64,000 bases of DNA from an archaeon (lineage in GTDB: Archaea > Aenigmatarchaeota > Aenigmatarchaeia > QMZP01 > JAFGSV01): positions 174,257 through 238,256 of the forward strand of contig JANQNF010000024.1 in assembly GCA_028279705.1 (NCBI GenBank), read 5' to 3'. A program made the translations under genes and the position numbers. Below the pieces are notes generated by a model that worked only from the letters and a program-made list of their open reading frames with translations, did not search any database and was not told where the DNA came from. Below, in pieces: positions 41,431 to 48,797 of the stretch (position 1 is its first letter; every line of letters begins with the position of its first letter).

Positions 41431-41462
41431 CATTTATATACAAGTTCGAATATATAAATGTT

Positions 41463-41885
41463 ATGGTTCGAATATCAGACTTAGACCTCATAAGCGAACT
41501 GAAGGAGAATTCAAGGGTTTCATTTGTGGAGCTTGCAAAGCGCTTTGGGGTTACCGAGACCGCTGTAAGAAAGCGCGTGAGAAAGCTTGAAGACCGCGGC
41601 ACAATAAGGAAATACACAATAGACGTGGACATGAAAAAGATAGGTTACGAGTTGAAAGCTACGATAGGACTTGACACCGAGCCGGAGTATTACATGTCAA
41701 CAATAGAAAAATTAAAGAAAATGAAAAACGTCATGTGTCTTTGTTCGTGCAGTGGAGACCATATGATAATGGTTGACAGCTGGTTCAAGAGTTCTGACGA
41801 ATTGACAAAGTTTGTCAAAACGCTTGAGGGTATGGAAGGTGTGACAAGGGTTTGCCCGGCGATCGTGACCCAGGAAGTCAAATAG
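41463..41885 (+). CDS. Lrp/AsnC-family regulator with Cys cluster
   Basis: 140 residues. Helix-turn-helix RVSFVELAKRFGVTETAVRK and RVRKLEDRGTIRKYTIDVD, then an RAM/AsnC ligand domain. The ligand domain contains VMCLCSCSGDHMIMVD: three cysteines in five residues at the position where Lrp dimers meet and bind effectors. This could make it thiol- or metal-responsive rather than amino-acid-responsive. It is divergent from the oxidative-stress operon with a perfect palindrome between. Confidence 0.9.
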   Translation: MVRISDLDLISELKENSRVSFVELAKRFGVTETAVRKRVRKLEDRGTIRKYTIDVDMKKIGYELKATIGLDTEPEYYMSTIEKLKKMKNVMCLCSCSGDHMIMVDSWFKSSDELTKFVKTLEGMEGVTRVCPAIVTQEVK

Positions 41886-41930
41886 GCTTTGCGAAGCGCT
41901 TTTTATTGGACCAGACCAAATATGTATAAT

Positions 41931-43148
41931 ATGAACTACTATTCGCTGTTCCCATTGGCAGCGTTCTTCATAAACATTTCTCTTGCGATTTTCGCGCTCT
42001 GGGCCAACAAGATGTCGCGGCTCAACAGAGTGTTCTCACTCTTCACTTTCTCGTTTGCCCTATGGAGCATCTCCAGCTTCATGATATACACGTCACCGAC
42101 GCTTGAGTCCGCTTTCGTCTGGGAAAAGGTCGAAACTTTCGGTTCTCTCCTTTCAGCCTCCTTCATGCTTCATTTCTGCCTGGTATTCTCCAGGAACCGC
42201 CTGATCAGAAGCAAGACATTCATAGTGCTGATGTATATCCCCGCATTCTTATTCACTTACCTGAACGCCGCGACGAGGCTGATAGCACAATCACAGGTTC
42301 CGTCTTACTGGGGTTACAGGGTGATACCGGGCGACATGTACTACCTTTTCACAATTTTCATAGTGCTGTATGCGCTGGCCAGCATAACGTCTTGTTCCAT
42401 CTTCTACAGGCAGTCGAAATTGAAACGCGAGAGAAAGCAGTCCCTGTTGCTCATCGCTGGAATATGCATCATAGTCAGCGGCGGCGTGGCGAGTGAGGTA
42501 ATTGCACCTTTCGTCGGTACCGAGATCATGCCGCTGACGTCAACACTATCTGCCGTGAACGGAATGTTTATAGCATTTGCCATGGTCAGGTACAGGTTAA
42601 TGTCACTCACACCGTCCATAGCTGCAGAAAACATCATAAAGACGATGGTAGATTACCTTCTTGTCGTTAACAATGACAAGTCTATAGCTTTCGTAAGCGA
42701 TTCTTTGTTCAAAGCCATCGGCTACGGGAACATACATAAGCTGAACGAGAACAGGGACAATATCTTCCCGGAAGGCAAATTCGAAGGCATACTCAAAAGA
42801 ATAGCCAGTGATAAGAACATAACGGACCTAAACACGACCATATTGACCAAAAACGGCAAGGAAATACCTGTCTCTCTTAACGGTTCCATTGTTCCAGGGA
42901 AGGGGTCGGAGATAGGGGGTTACGTCGTCGTCATGCGGGACATGACGCGAGTGTTCGAACTCATAGCAAACCTCAAGGAGAAAACGACCGATCTCGAGAA
43001 ATCAAAATCTGAGCTTCAGGAATCCAAAGAGAAACTTGAGGACAAGATTGAAGAAACCGAGAGGATCAATAAACTCGCAGTCGGCCGGGAACTGAAGATG
43101 GTTGAGCTGAAGAAAAAACTGGCAGAACTCAAGGGGAAAAAATCGTGA
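41931..43148 (+). CDS. 7TM-PAS sensor protein without kinase
   Basis: About 405 residues. Seven membrane helices (like the N-terminal 7TM region of archaeal histidine kinases, residues 1-220), one PAS domain (TMVDYLLVVNNDKSIAFVSD to VVVMRDMTRVF), then a long coiled coil ending RINKLAVGRELKMVELKKK. It stops where a kinase domain would usually begin. The in-frame ATG at 41922 is also possible. Confidence 0.85.
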   Translation: MNYYSLFPLAAFFINISLAIFALWANKMSRLNRVFSLFTFSFALWSISSFMIYTSPTLESAFVWEKVETFGSLLSASFMLHFCLVFSRNRLIRSKTFIVLMYIPAFLFTYLNAATRLIAQSQVPSYWGYRVIPGDMYYLFTIFIVLYALASITSCSIFYRQSKLKRERKQSLLLIAGICIIVSGGVASEVIAPFVGTEIMPLTSTLSAVNGMFIAFAMVRYRLMSLTPSIAAENIIKTMVDYLLVVNNDKSIAFVSDSLFKAIGYGNIHKLNENRDNIFPEGKFEGILKRIASDKNITDLNTTILTKNGKEIPVSLNGSIVPGKGSEIGGYVVVMRDMTRVFELIANLKEKTTDLEKSKSELQESKEKLEDKIEETERINKLAVGRELKMVELKKKLAELKGKKS

Positions 43149-43162
43149 CAGAACTGCCTTTA

Positions 43163-43714
43163 CTATTTCACGAGCTCGCTTATCTGGCTGAACTCGTCGT
43201 CCTTTGCGTGATCTAGCATGTGGAAGAGTATCATTTCCGTTGATACTATGAATATTCCTGACTGCCTCATCCTCTCGAGCGCGATCTCCTTGTTCTCCTT
43301 CGTCCTGGACGAGACTGCGTCTGCCACCACGTGCACCCTGTAGCCTTTCTTGAGTGCATCGAGTGCTGTGTTCAGTACGCAGATGTGGGATTCTATGCCG
43401 AATATCACGACGTCCTCGACGTTCAGCGACTGGAGCCTGTCTGAAAATTCCTTACAGTCAAGGCAGCTGAAATGTATCTTTTCTATGGGTTTTGCTGTCG
43501 GGGGCACTTCTATCTTGTCAACAGTCCTTCCAAGTCCTTCAGGGTACTGCTCTGTGAAAATGAACGGTATCTGCATTATCTCCGCGGCCTTTGTCATGAT
43601 GTTTGCGTTCTTTATCACGGTCTTCATGTCGTTTATCACGGGAACGAACTTATCCTGCACGTCGATCATCACAAATACCGCATTTTCCCTGTCGGGTATG
43701 CCTATGTTTTCCAT
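43163..43714 (-). CDS. Isochorismatase-like cysteine hydrolase
   Basis: 183 residues. Catalytic triad of the family: Asp in VMIDVQDKFVP, Lys in KPIEKIHFSC and Cys in IFGIESHICVLNTALD with a cis peptide before it. Members include nicotinamidases and N-carbamoyl hydrolases. The exact substrate is unknown. It ends close to the 7TM-PAS gene (convergent). Confidence 0.9.
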   Translation of the reverse strand: MENIGIPDRENAVFVMIDVQDKFVPVINDMKTVIKNANIMTKAAEIMQIPFIFTEQYPEGLGRTVDKIEVPPTAKPIEKIHFSCLDCKEFSDRLQSLNVEDVVIFGIESHICVLNTALDALKKGYRVHVVADAVSSRTKENKEIALERMRQSGIFIVSTEMILFHMLDHAKDDEFSQISELVK

Positions 43715-43788
43715 GATATTTCTTTGTTCTTTCTCATATATATTTCAGAGAGATTTCGCAGGACCCGTCCTTTTCGTCTGATGAAAAG

Positions 43789-43797
43789 TATTTAAAT
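43789..43797 (+). promoter_or_regulatory. TATA box of the lysC leader
   Basis: TATTTAAAT centred about 26 bases before the ATG at 43820. This spacing would start the transcript at or next to that ATG, so the leader peptide would be translated from a leaderless end. Confidence 0.5.
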
Positions 43798-43819
43798 GTG
43801 CACAACTTTATTATTTGAT

Positions 43820-43870
43820 ATGTCAATGCCCACAGTGATGATGACCAAGAAGACTAAGCTTATGCTTTAG
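43820..43870 (+). CDS. Candidate leader peptide of the lysC operon
   Basis: MSMPTVMMTKKTKLML then TAG: 16 residues with five Met, three Thr and three Lys, the end products of the aspartate pathway whose first enzyme follows. It has no ribosome site but begins about where a transcript from the upstream TATA box would start. A seven-base-pair hairpin with an internal T5 run follows in the 90 bases before lysC. Composition, position and downstream structure suggest ribosome-mediated attenuation, which is well known in bacteria (thr, ilv leaders) but not generally in archaea. Without experiments, translation and regulation are inference. It is in frame with lysC but separated by the TAG. Confidence 0.5.
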   Translation: MSMPTVMMTKKTKLML

Positions 43871-43882
43871 TCATTGGTCTCT

Positions 43883-43926
43883 GCTGGGGTGACTGCCTTT
43901 TTCTGCAAACACGGCTTCTCCCCAGC
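43883..43926 (+). promoter_or_regulatory. Leader hairpin before lysC
   Basis: GCTGGGG (43883-43889) pairs perfectly with CCCCAGC (43920-43926). The 30-base loop contains CCTTTTTCT, a T run that could serve as an archaeal termination or pause signal, and possible inner pairs GCC with GGC. It starts 12 bases after the leader-peptide stop and ends 34 bases before the lysC ATG. Confidence 0.5.
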
Positions 43927-43960
43927 CGGAGGCACATCACTGGGCTTTTCAGGTGAGAAG

Positions 43961-45331
43961 ATGACGATTGTGATGAAGTTCGGGGGGACGTCCGTTGCAG
44001 ACGGGGAGAAGATGAAGACAGCCGCTGCGCTGGTCAGCGACACTGCCGAGAAGGACGATGTCGTGGTAGTGACTTCCGCGATGGCCGGGATCACGGACCT
44101 TCTTTTGGATACTGCCAAGAACGTGTGTAGCATGAAAGAGCGCGATATCGTGAAGTTCGTAGATAAAATAAAGAAAAGGCATCTTGATGCAGCTTCCATT
44201 GCGGTGGTGAAGAATATAGACAAGATAACGTCCGCAATAGAACGAAGGTCAGCGGAACTCACCGAGACCCTCATGAACATGATGGACACCGGACTCACGG
44301 ACCAGTTCGGGGACAGGGTCGCATCCTTTGGCGAGAAGTTCTCATCTGCCATACTCTGCGGTGCCATATCGGACCTCCGTCATTCAGATTGGCACCACGG
44401 CGACAACGACCTCATAGTCGTGGACACGGATTTCATAAACCCGGAACCTGACATGGCAGCAACCAAAGAAAACGTAGGGAAAAGGATAGTGCCGCAGATA
44501 AAGAAGGGTATAATCCCCGTCATAACAGGATACATGGGCTGCACGCACGACGGGCAGACAACGACGCTCGGCAGGGGTTCAAGCGACCTCATCTCATCAA
44601 TAGTCGGCGCGTGCCTTGATGCAGAGGAGATACAGATATGGACGGATGTGGACGGTATACTGACGGCAGACCCCAAGGTAGTTCCAGACAGTAAGCTCAT
44701 ACCCAGCATATCGTTCAGCGAGGCCGGTGAACTCGCTTACTTTGGGGCAAAGGTTCTCCACCCAAAGACGCTGCTCCCTGCTGTGAAAAATGAGATACCT
44801 GTGAGGATATTAAACACCCAAAACCCGTCGAGTACCGGTACAGTCATCTTCAGGGAAGCCGAAAGGACTCCTGAAGTGGTGAAAGCGGTAACATCGAAGA
44901 AAGGGGTGACGATGCTCGACATAGTTTCCACGAAGATGCTGGCAGCCCACGGTTTCCTGGCGAAGGTATTCGAGATATTCGGCAGGCACGGTATAAGCAT
45001 AGACATGGTTTCCACAACAGAGGTTTCTGTCTCCCTCACCATAGACAGCAGGGTGAACGGCAGGATGAAGCCTGTCATGAAGGAACTGCGCCAGATATCA
45101 GACGTCAGGATGGTCAGGGACAAGGCGCTCGTGTGCGTCGTCGGCGACGGTATGAGGATGGTTCCCGGTACTGCTGGGAGGATATTTTCATGCCTTGGCA
45201 GACACGGCATAAACGTAGAGTGTATATCCCAGGGGGCATCAGAGGTGAACATAAGCTCAGTAGTCGACGAGAGATATGCCGACGAGGCAGTGCGCGTGCT
45301 TCACGACGAGTTCTTCCCGGAGGCGAAATGA
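43961..45331 (+). CDS. lysC: Aspartokinase
   Basis: 456 residues from the ATG of MTIVMKFGGTSVADGEK, which has an AGGTGA site; the open frame continues upstream to the leader stop but has no better start. Kinase motifs: KFGGTSVAD, TTLGRGSSDLIS and WTDVDGILTADPK, then FSEAGELAYFGAKVLHP. Two ACT domains at the end (GFLAKVFEIFGRHGISIDMV; GTAGRIFSCLGRHGINVECI) imply end-product feedback, by lysine or threonine. It makes aspartyl-phosphate, the first step towards Lys, Met, Thr and Ile. First gene of the lysC-MFS-asd operon. Confidence 0.95.
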   Translation: MTIVMKFGGTSVADGEKMKTAAALVSDTAEKDDVVVVTSAMAGITDLLLDTAKNVCSMKERDIVKFVDKIKKRHLDAASIAVVKNIDKITSAIERRSAELTETLMNMMDTGLTDQFGDRVASFGEKFSSAILCGAISDLRHSDWHHGDNDLIVVDTDFINPEPDMAATKENVGKRIVPQIKKGIIPVITGYMGCTHDGQTTTLGRGSSDLISSIVGACLDAEEIQIWTDVDGILTADPKVVPDSKLIPSISFSEAGELAYFGAKVLHPKTLLPAVKNEIPVRILNTQNPSSTGTVIFREAERTPEVVKAVTSKKGVTMLDIVSTKMLAAHGFLAKVFEIFGRHGISIDMVSTTEVSVSLTIDSRVNGRMKPVMKELRQISDVRMVRDKALVCVVGDGMRMVPGTAGRIFSCLGRHGINVECISQGASEVNISSVVDERYADEAVRVLHDEFFPEAK

Positions 45332-45332
45332 G

Positions 45333-45884
45333 ATGAACAGTGCACTCAGGATTTTCCTTGTTGCAGAGACCATACTTTTCTTTTCTACAGGCATGCTCGG
45401 TCCCATTTACGCGGTTTTCGTCGAAGAGATAGGAGGCGACATACTGACAGCCGGTGCGTCATGGTCCATATTCATGATACTTTCTGGTATTGGCCTGATA
45501 ATAGCGGGAAGGGCGGTAGACAAAAAGGGAAACGAGAAGCCTTTCATAATAGTAGGTTACTCACTTGAAGCGCTTGGTTTTCTTGGTTACGTATTCGTCA
45601 CAACGCCGCTTCATCTTTTTGCAGTCCAGATTCTCCTTGGCATATCCGCTGCAATAAACTATCCTTCAAGGGAGGCGTGGTTCACGAAATTCCTTGACAA
45701 GGGCAAGTTCGGTACCCAGTGGGCCACGTGGGAGGCACTTTATTCCATCACCGCCGGGGTGGCATCCCTCGTAGGTGCAGTAATAGCCAGCATTTACGGA
45801 TTCAAGATCATGTTCATTTCCATGTTCTTCATAGCGCTCTGCGCACTCGTCGTAGTCACTAAAATACCGGGAGCGAGAAAATGA
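45333..45884 (+). CDS. Short MFS-type transporter (six helices)
   Basis: 183 residues, about six membrane helices, matching only the N-terminal half of an MFS carrier (MLGPIYAVFVEEIGGDILTA and GRAVDKKGNEKPFIIVGY match the loop 2-3 motif). A complete carrier has twelve helices, so it must dimerise or be a half-gene. The ATG follows GGAGG one codon after the lysC stop, and its stop overlaps asd by four bases. Between two aspartate-pathway genes, export of a pathway amino acid is a fair guess, not more. Confidence 0.8.
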   Translation: MNSALRIFLVAETILFFSTGMLGPIYAVFVEEIGGDILTAGASWSIFMILSGIGLIIAGRAVDKKGNEKPFIIVGYSLEALGFLGYVFVTTPLHLFAVQILLGISAAINYPSREAWFTKFLDKGKFGTQWATWEALYSITAGVASLVGAVIASIYGFKIMFISMFFIALCALVVVTKIPGARK

Positions 45885-46918
45885 AGACCATAAAAGTGGG
45901 TGTTCTTGGCGCTACCGGCATGGTGGGCCAGAGATTCGTCCAGCTGCTCGAAAATCACCCCTGGTTCAAACTCACGGAACTCTGCGCAAGCGAACGGAGC
46001 GCGGGAAAGAGTTACGAGGAAGCGCTTGGTGACAGGTGGAAGATCGGCGGAACCGTGCCGTCCTGTGCCAATGATGCCGTAGTAAAGAAGCCTGAACCCG
46101 GCATTGACTGCGATCTCGTGTTCTCGGCACTCGATTCAAGCGTTGCAGGGCCCATTGAGGAAAGCTTTGCCAAATCAGGTTATGTGGTGTGTTCCAACAG
46201 CAGGAATCACAGGTTCGATCCCGACGTGCCTCTTTTGGTCCCGGAGGTAAACCATGGACACATGGAAGCCGTGAAGGCGCAGAACTACGGTGACGGTTTC
46301 ATAGCGGCCAATCCCAACTGCTCAACTACCGGGATGGTCATACCACTCAAAGCACTCAACGACGCGTTCGGGGTTTCCAATGTTTTCGTCACGACCATGC
46401 AGGCGCTCAGCGGTGCGGGATTCAACGGCTTCGGCCTAGACATCGAGGACAATGTTCTTCCGCTGATTTCTGGCGAAGAGGAGAAGATGGAATCAGAACC
46501 TCTCAAGATACTTGGAAAGTTCAATGGCAGGTCTTTCGTAAACGCGGATATGAAGTTCAGCGCACAGTGCAACCGGGTCAACGTCATAGACGGTCATATG
46601 GAAGCGCTCAATGTGAAACTCTCAGAGAAAACAGGAACCGAAGACTTCGTTTCGGCTTTAGGGAATTTCAATCCGCTGAAAGGGCTTAACCTCCCGAGTG
46701 CCCCGGATCCTCCCATAATAATTGCTGAGGATGAAGACAGGCCGCAGCCGAAATACGACAGGAACTCCGGGAACGGTATGGCTGTTACGGTAGGCAGGAT
46801 ACGCGAATGCCCTATACTCGATTACAAGTTTCTCGTGCTGAGTCATAATACTGTAAGGGGAGCTGCCGGCGGAAGCATCCTTAACGCAGAGTTCATTGCC
46901 AAGAAGGGCTATTTTTAA
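45881..46918 (+). CDS. asd: Aspartate-semialdehyde dehydrogenase
   Basis: 345 residues, archaeal/fungal-type. NADP motif GVLGATGMVGQRFVQLLENH, catalytic Cys in ANPNCSTTGMVIPL and His in SVMNRVNV-type region CNRVNVIDGHMEA. It reduces aspartyl-phosphate to the semialdehyde. It starts inside the end of the MFS gene (ATGA), so the operon is translationally coupled from lysC. Confidence 0.95.
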   Translation: MKTIKVGVLGATGMVGQRFVQLLENHPWFKLTELCASERSAGKSYEEALGDRWKIGGTVPSCANDAVVKKPEPGIDCDLVFSALDSSVAGPIEESFAKSGYVVCSNSRNHRFDPDVPLLVPEVNHGHMEAVKAQNYGDGFIAANPNCSTTGMVIPLKALNDAFGVSNVFVTTMQALSGAGFNGFGLDIEDNVLPLISGEEEKMESEPLKILGKFNGRSFVNADMKFSAQCNRVNVIDGHMEALNVKLSEKTGTEDFVSALGNFNPLKGLNLPSAPDPPIIIAEDEDRPQPKYDRNSGNGMAVTVGRIRECPILDYKFLVLSHNTVRGAAGGSILNAEFIAKKGYF

Positions 46919-46993
46919 TGATACCCCTGAGCTAAGTTTCCAAATTCTTGTAATGGTCGAAACCTTTTAATTTCCGGCATCAAATAAAACACC

Positions 46994-47428
46994 ATGAAAA
47001 TCGATGGATATTACAATTCAGGCAATTATGCTGGTAACATGCTCCGTGCCACTGCCCTGACTCTAATGACGGGCTTGGCGTCACTTGGTCTCAATGCCCA
47101 GTGGCAGAATTACGTCAACAGCACAAAGCAATATCCCATAAAAGACATCGATGGTGACGGGTTTTCTGACACGCTTGAAGTTGTTGAATACAATCATATG
47201 GGCGCCAAAAGAAAGACGTGCTTTTTCGTTGAACTGAGTAGCGAACCCGAATCCAGTCATTTGTGCGAAACAGTTTACCACAGGCGACCTTTGGAGCTTA
47301 AAAACCCGGAAAAACTTGCAAAATCGCGCCGCGTCAAGCTCAAATACCGCGGCAGGAATTACAACGTCCATAATCACGGGCCCGCCATGCACAAAAAGCG
47401 CATCCGCATACGGAAAATATGCAAGTAG
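46994..47428 (+). CDS. Hypothetical protein with EF-hand-like calcium loop
   Basis: 144 residues. A weak N-terminal hydrophobic segment (LRATALTLMTGLASLGLNAQ) may be a signal. Residues 50-60 read KDIDGDGFSDTLEVVEY, the DxDxDG calcium loop of dockerin/EF-hand type. The second half is very basic with HNHGPAMHKKRIRIRK. No family recognised. Confidence 0.6.
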   Translation: MKIDGYYNSGNYAGNMLRATALTLMTGLASLGLNAQWQNYVNSTKQYPIKDIDGDGFSDTLEVVEYNHMGAKRKTCFFVELSSEPESSHLCETVYHRRPLELKNPEKLAKSRRVKLKYRGRNYNVHNHGPAMHKKRIRIRKICK

Positions 47429-47509
47429 TATATAGAAGTGCATAATCGGTGGCTCAGTTGAAATCAAACTTTTAAGCCACCTCCGAGAACAAGAATATAG
47501 GGCGTCCGA

Positions 47510-48727
47510 ATGAATCTACTCTCTTTACTCTCGCTTGTGGGATTCATAGTATCAGTCCTGCTTGCAGATTTTGTCTTTTACAAAAATCCGCGTAACAGAC
47601 TAAACAGACTGTTCTCAATTACACTTTTTTCAAATGCAGCCATCATGCTTGCTGAATTCGGCGGGAGGCTTTCACTGAATGCCGCTGATGCGATGATCTG
47701 GGAGTACATTGATGCACTCTGGCCTCTCAGGCTGGGCCTTCTGATGCACTTTGTCATCGTGCTTACCGGGAGGTGGGTCAACCTGAAGGAAAACGTCATA
47801 AAGTACTCGCTTCTTTATGGCATGTGCGCGTTCGTCTTCGTGGTATACGTGAGTGCACTGCAAAGCGCCAACATGTACGGGTATGAATGGGGATGGTTCC
47901 CAGTGTTCCCGGACGAAATCTCTTTCATGCTTGACGGGATTTACACATGGGCGGCCGTGTTCAGCCTGAGCTCAGTTATGGTATGCCTCGCTTATTATTA
48001 TATAGAGGAGGACCCGCTGAGAAAACACCAGGCAAGTTTCGTTCTCGCAGGAATCGCGATACCCGCCGTTGCAGCCCTTTTCATGGACGTCGCGTTCCCC
48101 CCGACATACTCAACGTCACTTCCCGAAACTTCACTACTTTTCACATTCTCTTCGATATTCGTGGTATATGCCATATGGAGATATGAACTTTTCATGCTGA
48201 CGCCTGAAAAATCCGCCCAGGACATAGTGTCGAAGATGAAAGACTCGCTTTTCCTTGTCGACTGGAAACGAAGAATAAAGATGATAAACGATGCATCTTC
48301 TGAGCTTCTTGGATACGACAAGAATGAACTCATAGACAAGCCGGTTGAAACGATATTCACAAACTCGGAGGACCCGAAGATAATCTTCAGCGACTACAGT
48401 TTCACAGATTTCACTTCATATTTCAAGACAAAGGACGAAAAGACAATACCGATCTCAGTCTCAAACAGCGTAATAGAGAACAAAGAATCAAAGAAGATAA
48501 AGGGGTATGTGCTCATAGGAAGGGAGATCAGCCAGAGGTACATGATGGAGGAATCCCTCAAGAAGAAGAGCTCAGGGCTCAGCTATTCGAGAAAGATGCT
48601 TGAGAAAGACGATTACGATGTGGAGAAGTACAGCAGGGCTGCTGTGGAAAGGGAAAGGCAGATGAAAGCAAAAGAACTCGACAGGAAACTGAAGAAAATG
48701 AGAGACGTTGCAGAACTTCCGGCCTAG
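47510..48727 (+). CDS. 7TM-PAS sensor protein without kinase, second copy
   Basis: 405 residues, same layout as the sensor at 41931: seven membrane helices, a PAS domain (SLFLVDWKRRIKMINDASSE to YVLIGREISQRYM), then a charged helix. Its end (AAVERERQMKAKELDRKLKK) is a diverged form of the VGRELKMVELK helix, with the Gly-Arg-Glu-Leu core lost. No kinase or other output domain. Confidence 0.85.
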   Translation: MNLLSLLSLVGFIVSVLLADFVFYKNPRNRLNRLFSITLFSNAAIMLAEFGGRLSLNAADAMIWEYIDALWPLRLGLLMHFVIVLTGRWVNLKENVIKYSLLYGMCAFVFVVYVSALQSANMYGYEWGWFPVFPDEISFMLDGIYTWAAVFSLSSVMVCLAYYYIEEDPLRKHQASFVLAGIAIPAVAALFMDVAFPPTYSTSLPETSLLFTFSSIFVVYAIWRYELFMLTPEKSAQDIVSKMKDSLFLVDWKRRIKMINDASSELLGYDKNELIDKPVETIFTNSEDPKIIFSDYSFTDFTSYFKTKDEKTIPISVSNSVIENKESKKIKGYVLIGREISQRYMMEESLKKKSSGLSYSRKMLEKDDYDVEKYSRAAVERERQMKAKELDRKLKKMRDVAELPA

Positions 48728-48797
48728 TTGAGTTGCACGAAAGTGAGACATTCTATTGGTTAATTAATAAAAGATCCGTTGGCCAAATAATAATACT

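Noticed and set aside
43868-43960. Read-through of TAG joining the leader peptide to lysC
   Set aside because: The frames match, but lysC has its own ATG with an AGGTGA site, the 29 extra residues do not resemble an aspartokinase start, and TAG is a normal stop elsewhere (for example after L7Ae).
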